In this document: positions 45,933 through 57,772 of the stretch, one piece after another | Layout of the letters: each line of letters begins with the position of its first letter | Position numbering within the stretch: the first letter of the stretch is position 1 | From: Tragulus kanchil | Taxonomy: Eukaryota; Chordata; Mammalia; Artiodactyla; Tragulidae | Reading direction: 5' to 3' | DNA: 64,000 bases | NCBI GenBank assembly: GCA_022376925.1 | Contig: JAIOJX010000003.1 | Coordinates: 39,231,874 to 39,295,873, forward strand | Notes under the pieces: generated by a model | What the model was told of the DNA's origin: nothing | The model's input: only the letters and a program-made list of their open reading frames with translations | Databases searched by the model: none | Made by a program: the position numbers and the translations under genes

Positions 45933-46170
45933 AATAGCTGTCAGTTCAGTTGCTGGGTTGACTCTTTGAGATCCCCATGGGCTACAGCACACCAGGCTTC
46001 CCTGTCCTTGACCATCTCTCAGAGCCTGCTCAAACTCACGTCCATTAACTCAGGGATGCCATTCAACCATCTTGTCCTCTGTCATCCCCTTCTCCTTTTC
46101 TCTTCTATTTTTCCCAACATTAGGCTCTTTCCCAATGAGTTGTCTCTTCACATCAGGTGTCCAAAAATAA
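45933..46170 (-). mobile_element. BovB LINE 3' end (copy B)
   Basis: Same as 44822-45000 but longer and cleaner, continuing 'ggctctttcccaatgagttg' and 'cacatcaggtgtccaaa' as expected for BovB. It has no intact frame. Confidence 0.85.
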
Positions 46171-46427
46171 GGGGTCTGAGCCAGGAATACAGTCAGGAGT
46201 TAGCAGGATAGAGGTGGTACTTGAAGCTGTGGATTTGGATGAGACTGGGGCGGAGGAACTGGATAGAGAAGGGACAAGGGCTTTGATGAACACTGAAGAG
46301 CCATGGGGAACTACAGTATCTAATGATGAAGTCAAAAACAATGAATCTGAAAAGATAAGACACACAGAAAAACTATGAAAATGTGGTCATAAAAGTTCAA
46401 GATGTTACTAACATTAGGATGGAGACC
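46171..46427. other. Unique or old-repeat sequence
   Basis: The plus-strand frame 46157-46378 is Glu-rich with no known domain. The phrase 'gaggtggtacttgaagctg' hints at an old interspersed repeat I cannot name. Confidence 0.4.
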
Positions 46428-46439
46428 AAACCAGAATAA

Positions 46440-46716
46440 ACACCTTGGTGGTCTAGTGGGTAAATAGTCAGCCTTGCAATGCAAGGGGCACCGGTTCAAT
46501 CCCTGGCCCGGGAAGATCCCATGTGCCGCAGAACAGCTGGACTGGTGTGTCCAGTAAGGAGCCAGTGCTCTGGAGCGCATGCACCCAGAGCCGGTGCTCT
46601 GCAATGAGAGAGGCCAGTACAATGGGAGGCCCATACATGCCAAAGAATAAAGGTGGGTGAAAATAAATAAACAAAAAATAAATAAATAAAAATGTTGAAA
46701 AAAGAAAAGAATAAAC
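46440..46716 (+). mobile_element. CHR-like SINE, type S
   Basis: Plus-strand type S SINE: 'ccttggtggtctagtggg', 'caccggttcaatccctggc', 'gagcgcatgcacccagagc', A-rich taaa tail. A 12-bp target-site duplication, aaaccagaataa, lies at 46428-46439 and 46717-46728. Confidence 0.9.
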
Positions 46717-46831
46717 AAACCAGAATAACCAATGGACATGGTCAGACAGTAGACCATGTCATGGCTTAAGGAGGAGGAGATTAAAGGTCAGGAGCCAGGA
46801 AGGTACTTACGGTTGTGTGCCAACTTCTTAT

Positions 46832-47168
46832 TTATTTATTTATTTTTAAGATTTATTTATTTATTTATTTTGGGCGAGGGTCGGGTTGGGGAGGGAGGGG
46901 AGCGGGCGGGCCACTTCTATTGGTCTTTCATTTCTCTGTTTCCATCCGTCTTTGTTCTTTGGCTCCTGTGGGCCTCCCATCGCGGTGGCGTCTGTCGTCG
47001 CAGAGCGCCAGCTCTGGGCGCATGCGCTCCAGAGCTCCGGCTCGGTGATTGGACACATCGGTCCAGCCGCTCCGCGGCACGTGGGATCTTCCCAGGCCAG
47101 GGCTCGAACCGGCGCCCCTTGCACTGCCAGGCAGTGTCCTTACCCACTGGACCACCAGGGGAAGCCCC
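46832..47168 (-). mobile_element. CHR-like SINE, type L, CpG-rich young copy
   Basis: Minus-strand long form with the most CpGs of any copy here ('cgcggtggcgtctgtcgtcg', 'gggctcgaaccggcgccc'). The palindrome gcgcatgcgc at 47018-47027 matches the NRF1 core. The flanks share caactt at 46821-46826 and 47169-47174. It lies opposite to, and 115 bp from, the type S copy at 46440-46716. Confidence 0.92.
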
Positions 47169-47472
47169 CAACTTATTATTTTAACTCTTGTATCTCCTAC
47201 AATCCCCGTGAAGAATGTTCTGCACAAATAGAAGGAGATGAGAATCAAAATGATTATATCACTCCAAGGAGCAAAATGCAGAACAATTGCTTTTAAGGAT
47301 TCATGAGTCTGAGAGTAACGTTTTTCTTTTGATCTTCAAAATTTTATTTTTTAATTCAGTCACCAATTACTTTCCATTTACTTTTTCCAAAGTGATATAA
47401 AATTCTTGCCCAAAGATGATATAAATGAAATAATAAAATGATTGACTTAAAATTTTAAAAAGTCATAGAAGT
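47169..47472. other. Unique AT-rich sequence
   Basis: Nothing recognised. Confidence 0.5.
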
Positions 47473-47581
47473 GGAATTCCCTGGTGGTCTCCATGCTTTC
47501 ATTATCAAGGGCCTGGGTTCAATACCTGGTTGGGGAACTAAGATCCCACAGGCTGTGCAGTGTAGGCTGAAAAAAGAAAAG
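47473..47581 (+). mobile_element. CHR-1-like SINE
   Basis: Short plus-strand CHR SINE: 'ggaattccctggtggtctc', 'gggcctgggttcaatacc', 'ggttggggaactaagatccc', A-rich end. It has a small deletion in the tRNA-like head. Confidence 0.8.
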
Positions 47582-47977
47582 ATACTAAGTTTCTACTCAA
47601 TATGAGGTTAAAAATAATAGGTAAAGGCAACATTTCAAACCATTCTTTTCTCAAAAGTTTGGTGGCCATATCTGAAACCTTCAAGCACTGGTCCACGATA
47701 TTCATGTTCCATGCAAAGAATTTCAGCTCGTGAAGAGCATTGAGGTTCACTGGTTTTGTCATGGTCACATATTAATTCCTGGTAAAAGAGGTTGGAGGTC
47801 GTACGTTGAAACTTTCATGGGTTGCATGCTAGGCAGTTTGGTGACTTAGACTAAAAGACTTGGATCCATATAGAAGTTTTCATTCTCCCTGTAAAATTTA
47901 CTTTTTCCATGTCCCTCCCGCTAATTACCAGAAGCACTGGTACCATTTTTTCAAACAACCTCGTCCTCTTTTCCTCC
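47582..47977. other. Unique sequence with one odd antisense frame
   Basis: The minus-strand frame 47538-47768 begins with about 40 residues (ALHELKFFAWNMNIVDQCLK region) that look more protein-like than the surrounding frames, then runs into SINE sequence. I do not recognise it. It could be a pseudogene scrap or chance. Confidence 0.3.
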
Positions 47978-50133
47978 TGGATCCTGCTGAAAAGTTAAAA
48001 TGCTGAATTTATGATGCTGCAATCATTTTCATGGTAACAGACTCCAGCATCATAAACATAAGAGTGAGATGACTTCATTGCAGGATCCAAAAGAAGAAGT
48101 CAGTTTCTCTACAGGAGAAGCTCTTCCTCACATCCAGATGGCTTTGATGACAGCAGAGGAGAACACAGAGTATTAGTGCTAGAAAGGAAAAGGTCCACAA
48201 ACTCATCAGACAAATGTTTCCATCAGTCATGCCCAAGTGGCAGGTACATTTGAACGGTGTTAGTCAACCTTTGATGTTTTTGAAAACAGATGCCCAGCCA
48301 ATGCGACCTGTGTGAATACTAGCAATTTTAAGTGGTGATTTTCTTTTTTAAGTAGATTTTTCTTAGTTACTGCTTGACCAGTTTTTGAAAAGTGAGCAAA
48401 AATATTTTCTCATGTTTCTGTGGTCTGAAAATTACAGTATATTTGAAAGGTAAAATTCCAAAATGAGAGTTGATTTATTTTATAACTAAGTTTAATTTTG
48501 ATTCAATATGGAAAAAATGGTGCTTCTGGTGGATTGTCATGAAAATCATAGAGGTCTGCGACTATACTTGAATCAAATTGTATCGTGTGTTCATAGTGAT
48601 GTATCAGGTATATTTCTATCACATTAACTATAACAGTTCTTTTTCTTAAAAAGAGTATTTGATCCCATTTATCTTCTATACTTGATTTTTTCTTGAGACG
48701 TATGATATGTTTCACATCCCAACAGCGCTTTGAGACACAACAGCTCGTCTTGTGCACTATGGCTGAGTTTAACTCTCAGTATTGACTGCTTTCCAGGAGC
48801 CAGGCTTTGTCCATTGCCTTGGATAGCTGTCTAGTCTTGCATATTATCACGTATAGTTCTCTCTGTAAGGGCATATCTGTATGCATAGGCGCTGGAGAAA
48901 GAAGAAAGGCATTTCCTCACTTACCCTGCTTGTTCTCATCAGACAGATAGCTAAGAGGACACTTCCTAGTGGTAGTTTTTGAAATATTGCCAAAATGGAC
49001 ATTTAGACAGTGCATGTGTACTTAGTAAGTCACAGCCAACTCTTTTGAGACCTCATGGATCCTGCTGAAAAGTTAAAATGCTGAATTTATGATGCTGCAA
49101 TCATTTTCATGGTAACAGACTCCAGCATCATAAACATAAGAGTGAGATGACTTCATTGCAGGATCCAAAAGAAGAAGTCAGTTTCTCTACAGGAGAAGCT
49201 CTTCCTCACATCCAGATGGCTTTGATGACAGCAGAGGAGAACACAGAGTATTAGTGCTAGAAAGGAAAAGGTCCACAAACTCATCAGACAAATGTTTCCA
49301 TCAGTCATGCCCAAGTGGCAGGTACATTTGAACGGTGTTAGTCAACCTTTGATGTTTTTGAAAACAGATGCCCAGCCAATGCGACCTGTGTGAATACTAG
49401 CAATTTTAAGTGGTGATTTTCTTTTTTAAGTAGATTTTTCTTAGTTACTGCTTGACCAGTTTTTGAAAAGTGAGCAAAAATATTTTCTCATGTTTCTGTG
49501 GTCTGAAAATTACAGTATATTTGAAAGGTAAAATTCCAAAATGAGAGTTGATTTATTTTATAACTAAGTTTAATTTTGATTCAATATGGAAAAAATGGTG
49601 CTTCTGGTGGATTGTCATGAAAATCATAGAGGTCTGCGACTATACTTGAATCAAATTGTATCGTGTGTTCATAGTGATGTATCAGGTATATTTCTATCAC
49701 ATTAACTATAACAGTTCTTTTTCTTAAAAAGAGTATTTGATCCCATTTATCTTCTATACTTGATTTTTTCTTGAGACGTATGATATGTTTCACATCCCAA
49801 CAGCGCTTTGAGACACAACAGCTCGTCTTGTGCACTATGGCTGAGTTTAACTCTCAGTATTGACTGCTTTCCAGGAGCCAGGCTTTGTCCATTGCCTTGG
49901 ATAGCTGTCTAGTCTTGCATATTATCACGTATAGTTCTCTCTGTAAGGGCATATCTGTATGCATAGGCGCTGGAGAAGGAAGAAAGGCATTTCCTCACTT
50001 ACCCTGCTTGTTCTCATCAGACAGATAGCTAAGAGGACACTTCCTAGTGGTAGTTTTTGAAATATTGCCAAAATGGACATTTAGACAGTGCATGTGTACT
50101 TAGTAAGTCACAGCCAACTCTTTTGAGACCTCA
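47978..50133. repeat. Tandem doubling 14 (1078-bp unit, twice)
   Basis: Copy A is 47978-49055 and copy B 49056-50133; the joint shares 5 bp (tggat). One a/g difference lies about 160 bp before the end of copy A (ggagaaagaag versus ggagaaggaag). The unit is unique DNA ending in the first 40 bp of a Bov-tA SINE. Only copy B runs on into the full SINE. Confidence 0.95.
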
Positions 50134-50303
50134 TGGATTATAGCTGCCAGGCTCCCCTGCATGGGATTTCCCAGGCAAGAATACTGAGATAGATTACCAT
50201 ATCCCACTCCAGGAGATCCTGCAAACCCAAGCATTAAACCTGTGTCTCTTGAGTCTTCTGTGTTAGCAGGTGGATTCTTCACCACTCTGCACCTGGGAAG
50301 CCC
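50095..50303 (-). mobile_element. Bov-tA SINE
   Basis: Minus-strand Bov-tA: 'cttagtaagtcacagcc', 'gacctcatggattatagc', 'caggcaagaatactgag', head 'cacctgggaagccc'. The flanks share catttag(a/g)cagt. Its first 40 bp also appear at 49017-49060, where the joint of doubling 14 cuts it. Confidence 0.85.
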
Positions 50304-50606
50304 ATTTAGGCAGTATGAACCCCAGATTACTAGGAGTTATGTTGCCAACCTGCTTCTGCTGAACCATCCCAGTGTCTGATTATACCCTATGATTTTTGCC
50401 TGAAAGTTCAGAAGAAACAAGGTACATGTAAGAGCTGTAATTATTCTTCTCAGCTTTGCCTACTTCTGGAAGTCATATGCACAGAAGCTTATAACATAGA
50501 CAGAGGTTCACAGAATAGACCCGGTGGGCCAAAAAGTCCATAACCATTTGGCCAAATAATTAAGATGGCGAGCCAGCTTTCTTTGGGTACATATTTTCTT
50601 ATCTTT
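50304..50606. other. Unique sequence, no gene seen
   Basis: Nothing recognised with confidence. Confidence 0.5.
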
Positions 50607-52936
50607 ACTTGTTGCCTCCAGGGAGACTGTCTCAGTTTAATCACAAATTGGTACTCCAGCATTTTCCATCCTACTATGTATCCTATTGTTCTGTTTAAAA
50701 ATCCAGCTCATATTTTTTTTCATACCTAATACTTCCAGTGGGTTCCTTTTCTTATGACTTCCTTTGGATGTTTCATGTTGCCAATGCCTTCTCTTCTCAA
50801 AGATCTTTAAAGCCATGCTTATTTGAAAGTTCTTTGTCACTTCCACAATTCTGTGTCAGATATTGTTCTTTTGCTGTCTGTATAGTAATTATACTTCTCA
50901 GATGTCTAGTTATTGTGCCTGTGAGCTCACGTTCCAGCCCTAGATTCTGCCCAGTCACAACGAATGGCATTTTACTTAAGTCTTGGGTTAAGTTTTCACC
51001 TTTAAACACTCAGAGGAGCGGCCCTAGGGGGAGGCAAATAGGTGGTGTGCTAGATGAGGAAAGGATGGAAGAATGAGGATGACTTCAGAAGAACGGATCC
51101 ACTCCCACATACCTTCATTAACATTCCAGGCATAGGATGTACAGGCTTTAAGCTGATGTTACCACGAGGCCCGTGCTGGGACCAATTTCTGCAGTAAAGC
51201 ACCAGGCAAAGATGTCCCTGGGCGAGGCTTGGGAGAGATAAAAGCAGACTTTAAGAGCTTACCTCCAGTTTATCCTCTGGCCACCCAGTCCTCCTCCTCC
51301 AATTCAAGTCAGTTTTCAACTTCTTTCTTGCTTCTCACAGTTTTTGATCATGATAGCTTAATAATTCCCTTCCTCTCTAAGATTTTTGTTCAGGCTAATT
51401 TTGAGATGGGGAGCAAGCAGTATGATGGTAGCTACTCTCTCTCTTTGACCCAGAATGCGACCATAAAACGTGTCATTGTGGGTTCTCAGGTGTGTATGCC
51501 TCCAGACTGTACGTTTCTTGGAGTCAGGATCATAATTTGCCTTGATGCCTGTTTTCCTTCACTTGTTTCTGCCCTTTGCCCTTTCTTCTTGATTCTGTTA
51601 GTTGGAATGAAGATTTAACTGTGGCTGTCAAACAGAGTAGTTTCTTTTCCTCTCATGCAAGAAGCCCATGGTAAGTAATCTAAATGGCTTTTCACTGAGC
51701 CACTAGGGAGCCAGTCTATCTCCAGTTCATCTCTTTGGCATCCCTGGAATGTAGTGCAACAGTTTTTTTTCACTTGTTGCCTCCAGGAGACTGTCTCAGT
51801 TTAATCACAAATTGGTACTCCAGCATTTTCCATCCTACTATGTATCCTATTGTTCTGTTTAAAAATCCAGCTCATATTTTTTTTCATACCTAATACTTCC
51901 AGTGGGTTCCTTTTCTTATGACTTCCTTTGGATGTTTCATGTTGCCAATGCCTTCTCTTCTCAAAGATCTTTAAAGCCATGCTTATTTGAAAGTTCTTTG
52001 TCACTTCCACAATTCTGTGTCAGATATTGTTCTTTTGCTGTCTGTATAGTAATTATACTTCTCAGATGTCTAGTTATTGTGCCTGTGAGCTCACGTTCCA
52101 GCCCTAGATTCTGCCCAGTCACAACGAATGGCATTTTACTTAAGTCTTGGGTTAAGTTTTCACCTTTAAACACTCAGAGGAGCGGCCCTAGGGGGAGGCA
52201 AATAGGTGGTGTGCTAGATGAGGAAAGGATGGAAGAATGAGGATGACTTCAGAAGAACGGATCCACTCCCACATACCTTCATTAACATTCCAGGCATAGG
52301 ATGTACAGGCTTTAAGCTGATGTTACCACGAGGCCCGTGCTGGGACCAATTTCTGCAGTAAAGCACCAGGCAAAGATGTCCCTGGGCGAGGCTTGGGAGA
52401 GATAAAAGCAGACTTTAAGAGCTTACCTCCAGTTTATCCTCTGGCCACCCAGTCCTCCTCCTCCAATTCAAGTCAGTTTTCAACTTCTTTCTTGCTTCTC
52501 ACAGTTTTTGATCATGATAGCTTAATAATTCCCTTCCTCTCTAAGATTTTTGTTCAGGCTAATTTTGAGATGGGGAGCAAGCAGTATGATGGTAGCTACT
52601 CTCTCTCTTTGACCCAGAATGTGACCATAAAACGTGTCATTGTGGGTTCTCAGGTGTGTATGCCTCCAGACTGTACGTTTCTTGGAGTCAGGATCATAAT
52701 TTGCCTTGATGCCTGTTTTCCTTCACTTGTTTCTGCCCTTTGCCCTTTCTTCTTGATTCTGTTAGTTGGAATGAAGATTTAACTGTGGCTGTCAAACAGA
52801 GTAGTTTCTTTTCCTCTCATGCAAGAAGCCCATGGTAAGTAATCTAGGTCTGCAACAGTGGCTTTGCTTCACTGAGCCACTAGGGAGCCAGTCTATCTCC
52901 AGTTCATCTCTTTGGCATCCCTGGAATGTAGTGCAA
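50607..52936. repeat. Tandem doubling 15 (about 1155-bp unit, twice)
   Basis: Copy A is 50607-51760 and copy B 51772-52936, with a short t-rich filler (51761-51771). Copy B lacks one g near its start (ccagggag versus ccaggag). Copy A lacks a net 12 bp about 80 bp before its end (aatctaaatggctt versus aatctaggtctgcaacag...). One c/t difference lies at 51460 versus 52622. The unit is unique DNA. Frames such as 50738-51076 and 51229-51618 have no recognised domain. Confidence 0.93.
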
Positions 52937-52989
52937 CCTGGTGACACTGCCTCCCATGCCACAGGCTGAAGACAAAGATATGGAAGGGT

Positions 52990-53172
52990 GGTGGTGGTTT
53001 AGTCACCAAGTCCTGTCTAACTGTTTGTGACCTGATGGACTGCAGCCCGCCCTCTCTCCATGGGATTTCCTGGGTGAGATCACTGGAGTGGGCTGCCATT
53101 TCCTTCTCCAGGGGATCTTCCTGTTTCTCCTGCACTGGCAGGTGGGTTCTTTACCACTGAGTCACCTGGGAA
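52990..53172 (-). mobile_element. Bov-tA SINE (copy A)
   Basis: Minus-strand Bov-tA: ggt repeats, 'tttagtcaccaagtcctg', 'gacctgatggactgcagcc', 'ttgcactggcaggtggg'-like 3' part, head 'tcacctgggaagga'. An internal deletion removes part of the usual B-box region. Confidence 0.82.
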
Positions 53173-53175
53173 GGA

Positions 53176-53872
53176 TTAGAAAAGGAAATATTTTAGCAGT
53201 ATTTTTGTTGCTGTTGATTTTTTTGGAAAATGTTCCAGTAAGATGGCCCACAAAACTTGTTTTTACCACTACCACTGTAACGTACAACTTGGTTTATCAG
53301 ATACTACTTAAATGCATCGTTATGTCCAGGTGCAAGAAAGCCAGAAAATGAGTATTTAGCCAGCCACACACCCAGCTAAAAATTTGATTTTAGGTTTTGG
53401 GAACAAGGAGTTGTCTCTGTTACATTTTCTTTTCTGTCTTAATTGATCTTATCTTCCTATTTTACTTGTTTTTTTTTTTTTTTTTTTTTTAACCTTCATT
53501 CCCTCCGCCAGTATTACTTAGTTTTGAGTATACACCAGGGGCTGCATTAAATGCTTCTTAATCTCAGTATTCTGCATTACCATCCTTTGTCTGGAGGGCA
53601 AAGATATTTTACTGTATTAGAAAATCTTAGGGAGAAAGATACAGGTTGGATGGAGAAATTCCATTTGTTGTATGAGAAGAGTTTTCTATTCTTCAGAGAA
53701 GGAAACAGACCCAAGAAAACAGTGTCAAAGATTTTGGTTGACTTTTGCTTTTGCAACTTAGCAGTTACAGACTTACAACACTTATTCATTCATCCAGTCT
53801 GTCAACCACGGTGTCAGGTGTTAGATGTTCAACTATAAATAAGTCGTCAGAATCCCTGCCCTTTGGGGGACA
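53176..53872. other. Unique sequence within doubling 16
   Basis: Contains a 22-base T run near 53469-53490. From about 53771 an old L2/MIR-like phrase ('cttattcattcatccagtc', 'cagaatccctgccct') occurs. No gene. Confidence 0.45.
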
Positions 53873-54079
53873 CTTAGCGTGTACAAAGGAAATTACAGAC
53901 ACTTATTCGAATTCCCGTCAGTTTTTTATGCCCTAAACGGTCTGCAACAGTGGCTTTGCTTCACTGAGCCACTAGGGAGCCAGTCTATCTCCAGTTCATC
54001 TCTTTGGCATCCCTGGAATGTAGTGCAACCTGGTGACACTGCCTCCCATGCCACAGGCTGAAGACAAAGATATGGAAGG

Positions 54080-54261
54080 GTGGTGGTGGTTTAGTCACCA
54101 AGTCCTGTCTAACTGTTTGTGACCTGATGGACTGCAGCCCGCCTCTCTCCATGGGATTTCCTGGGTGAGATCACTGGAGTGGGCTGCCATTTCCTTCTCC
54201 AGGGGATCTTCCTGTTTCTCCTGCACTGGCAGGTGGGTTCTTTACCACTGAGTCACCTGGG
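54080..54261 (-). mobile_element. Bov-tA SINE (copy B)
   Basis: Same insertion as 52990-53172 through doubling 16. Confidence 0.82.
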
Positions 54262-54946
54262 AAGGATTAGAAAAGGAAATATTTTAGCAGTATTTTTGTT
54301 GCTGTTGATTTTTTTGGAAAATGTTCCAGTAAGATGGCCCACAAAACTTGTTTTTACCACTACCACTGTAACGTACAACTTGGTTTATCAGATACTACTT
54401 AAATGCATCGTTATGTCCAGGTGCAAGAAAGCCAGAAAATGAGTATTTAGCCAGCCACACACCCAGCTAAAAATTTGATTTTAGGTTTTGGGAACAAGGA
54501 GTTGTCTCTGTTACATTTTCTTTTCTGTCTTAATTGATCTTATCTTCCTATTTTACTTGTTTTTTTTTTTTTTTAACCTTCATTCCCTCCGCCAGTATTA
54601 CTTAGTTTTGAGTATACACCAGGGGCTGCATTAAATGCTTCTTAATCTCAGTATTCTGCATTACCATCCTTTGTCTGGAGGGCAAAGATATTTTACTGTA
54701 TTAGAAAATCTTAGGGAGAAAGATACAGGTTGGATGGAGAAATTCCATTTGTTGTATGAGAAGAGTTTTCTATTCTTCAGAGAAGGAAACAGACCCAAGA
54801 AAACAGTGTCAAAGATTTTGGTTGACTTTTGCTTTTGCAACTTAGCAGTTACAGACTTACAACACTTATTCATTCATCCAGTCTGTCAACCACGGTGTCA
54901 GGTGTTAGATGTTCAACTATAAATAAGTCGTCAGAATCCCTGCCCT

Positions 54947-55274
54947 CAACTAGACTGGCGGCCACAGCCTAGTAGAGCAGCCAGATAATTCAACAAGTAA
55001 CTAGAGCGTGTGAGTGCCAATGAGGAACACTGGGAAGATCCATGCTTTCCTGCTAGACCACAGTGTATCCCAGAGAGGGCAAAGTAAAACCTTTCTTGTG
55101 TTTATATAGTGCTTCCCCAGTGTAGGAAGTGTTTTCCACAAAGTAAGTAAGTGAAAACAAAAATCAAGGGATTTCTAGGCAAGGGCAAATCACGACTTCA
55201 GTAACAGAGGTAGAAATAGTTAAAAGCCAAGAGGTCAATTTGACCAAAGCCTCACTGAATCTAGGAGAATAGGG
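54947..55274. other. Unique or old-repeat sequence
   Basis: Continues the old L2/MIR-like phrase for a short way, then nothing recognised. Confidence 0.4.
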
Positions 55275-55279
55275 TGTGA

Positions 55280-55470
55280 AAGTCATGCCTGATGCTATGT
55301 GATCCCATGGACTGGAGCCCGCCAGGCCCCTTTATCCCTGGGCTTTTCCAGGCAAGAATACTGGAGTGACTTGCCACTTTTATCTCCAGTAGATCTTGCC
55401 AACCCAGGAATTGAACCTGGGTCTTCCATACTGCAGCAGATTCTTTACCATCTGAGCTACCAAGGAAGCA
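55280..55470 (-). mobile_element. Bov-tA SINE
   Basis: Minus-strand: 'gtgatcccatggactggagc', 'caggcaagaatactggagtg', 'ggaattgaacctgggtc', head 'gctaccaaggaagc'. Confidence 0.85.
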
Positions 55471-55584
55471 TCTAGGGGAATGGGGGAGGTAACTTTGGAG
55501 ATGTGGGTGTCAGACTATGTTTAATGGCAGATTAACGTGTTTGAGTCTAGACTCCAGGAACCCTTTTCAAGTTTACACCTAGAA

Positions 55585-57772
55585 AAATGACTTCTGAGCA
55601 TGGTAGTTTAGTAATCGGGTGGCAAGGCAGAAGTCTTGAGGATTGGAATATTGACGGTCAGAGGGGAAGTGGCCACTGTGGTCAGTGGTCAGTGTGATGT
55701 GTGAGCTCTTAGGAAGGGAAGCTGGGGTTGGGGGGCAACTGTGATGCTCACCAATGAGGGGCTCTGTTATTCTCCAGTGCAATATCTGGTATGTTTTGTG
55801 GCAGAGGGGAGTGTATGTCTTCTGTGAGGACTTTTCAGCAGTTGCATGGGCTCCAGTAAGTGTTTCTGGATAGACGGGGCAAGGTAGAGAGAGATCTGAA
55901 GAAGGGAACCCTGTGACATCCTAGGCTTGCAGGAAAAATGGGAGGCTAGTATGGCTTATATTGGGATCAGATCATGGAAATATTATGTTATACTCATTTG
56001 TTTTCTGGACATTATGTCTGTGGGAGCCCAGGCATGTTTTGGGAAATTCATCACTTGATACCTGAACTGACTGACAGTATTTATTATTTTTAATGCTGAC
56101 ATCGAAGACAAACCCACTTTTTGATTTGGAAAATATAATTTCGTTATGCATTGTTAAGGAGGTAAACAATTAGATAGGAGTGCCTTCCTCAAAGATGAAA
56201 AATAATCACCTGAAAGGATGGCCCGTTCTTGAAAAGAAATAGTTTCCATAAATTTACTCTGGACATTGAATTGTCCATCACAAATTTCGGTACATGAAAC
56301 AATTGTCAAATTCAAGTGTCTGTTTTAATTTAATACTGAATGGATTTGGGGGAAGGATAAAGCAGCCCAGTGTAAGGGTATTTCTGTGGAGACCATATTG
56401 GATAAGATGACCTGAAAATACTTTCCTCTCTGGATATGCTATTTTTTGTTGTTCTGTATTAAAATATTTTTTTCAATCATTTATAAAATATCTTAACTGT
56501 AGAGAAAAGATCTGTTTAGTATAAATGGGAATCTATCTTTAAATTAATTCATCTGTCTTCTGTACCACTTGGAAATTGTGTTCAACTGCAAGTAATAGAG
56601 ATGTGAAATACAGTGGATTCAACACTCAAGGAGTATTTTCACCCTTGCACAAAGGATTCTCAGTAGGCAGTTTCATGAAATGACTTCTGAGCATGGTAGT
56701 TTAGTAATCGGGTGGCAAGGCAGAAGTCTTGAGGATTGGAATATTGACGGTCAGAGGGGAAGTGGCCACTGTGGTCAGTGGTCAGTGTGATGTGTGAGCT
56801 CTTAGGAAGGGAAGCTGGGGTTGGGGGGCAACTGTGATGCTCACCAATGAGGGGCTCTGTTATTCTCCAGTGCAATATCTGGTATGTTTTGTGGCAGAGG
56901 GGAGTGTATGTCTTCTGTGAGGACTTTTCAGCAGTTGCATGGGCTCCAGTAAGTGTTTCTGGATAGACGGGGCAAGGTAGAGAGAGATCTGAAGAAGGGA
57001 ACCCTGTGACATCCTAGGCTTGCAGGAAAAATGGGAGGCTAGTATGGCTTATATTGGGATCAGATCATGGAAATATTATGTTATACTCATTTGTTTTCTG
57101 GACATTATGTCTGTGGGAGCCCAGGCATGTTTTGGGAAATTCATCACTTGATACCTGAACTGACTGACAGTATTTATTATTTTTAATGCTGACATCGAAG
57201 ACAAACCCACTTTTTGATTTGGAAAATATAATTTCGTTATGCATTGTTAAGGAGGTAAACAATTAGATAGGAGTGCCTTCCTCAAAGATGAAAAAATAAT
57301 CACCTGAAAGGATGGCCAGTCCTTGAAGAGAAATAGTTTCCATAAATTTACTCTGGACATTGAATTGTCCATCACAAATTTCGGTACATGAAACAATTGT
57401 CAAATTCAAGTGTCTGTTTTAATTTAATACTGAATGGATTTGGGGGAAGGATAAAGCAGCCCAGTGTAAGGGTATTTCTGTGGAGACCATATTGGATAAG
57501 ATGACCTGAAAATACTTTCCTCTCTGGATATGCTATTTTTTGTTGTTCTGTATTAAAATATTTTTTTCAATCATTTATAAAATATCTTAACTGTAGAGAA
57601 AAGATCTGTTTAGTATAAATGGGAATCTATCTTTAAATTAATTCATCTGTCTTCTGTACCACTTGGAAATTGTGTTCAACTGCAAGTAATAGAGATGTGA
57701 AATACAGTGGATTCAACACTCAAGGAGTATTTTCACCCTTGCACAAAGGGATTCTCAGTAGGCAGTTTCATG
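55585..57772. repeat. Tandem doubling 17 (about 1094-bp unit, twice)
   Basis: Copy A is 55585-56677 and copy B 56678-57772; the joint shares 4 bp (aaat). Copy A lacks one g in a g run 24 bp before its end and one a in a run mid-unit. Three substitutions cluster at about 56227-56241 versus 57321-57335 (cccgttcttgaaaag versus ccagtccttgaagag). The unit is unique AT-rich DNA with no gene. Confidence 0.95.

Larger units (their letters stand above)
43909..46115. repeat. Tandem doubling 13 (about 1111-bp unit, twice, noisy joint)
   Basis: Copy A runs from 43909 and degrades over about 44954-45022; copy B is 45023-46115. Over its last 70 bp copy A loses bases relative to copy B: 'catccttctcctttctc' at 44972-44988 against 'catccccttctccttttctcttc' at 46082 onward. 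The homopolymers after the start differ again (T7, A7 versus T6, A5). Confidence 0.92.
52847..54946. repeat. Tandem doubling 16 (about 1010-1026-bp unit, twice, with filler)
   Basis: Copy A is 52847-53872 and copy B 53939-54946, with a 66-bp filler (53873-53938) that I could not match convincingly to either flank. A poly-T differs by 7 (22 versus 15) and a c run by 1. The left end overlaps copy B of doubling 15 (52847-52936), so that part occurs three times, the first with a deletion. Confidence 0.94.

Noticed and set aside
50521..50580. A second mariner MITE ('gggccaaaaagtcc ... atttggcc')
   Set aside because: Only a short stretch resembles the mariner end, and no matching inverted arm of the usual length is present.
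53873..53938. Filler at joint 16 as a degraded copy of flanking DNA
   Set aside because: I could not align it convincingly to either flank. It may be real sequence from a variant haplotype or unrelated read-end sequence.
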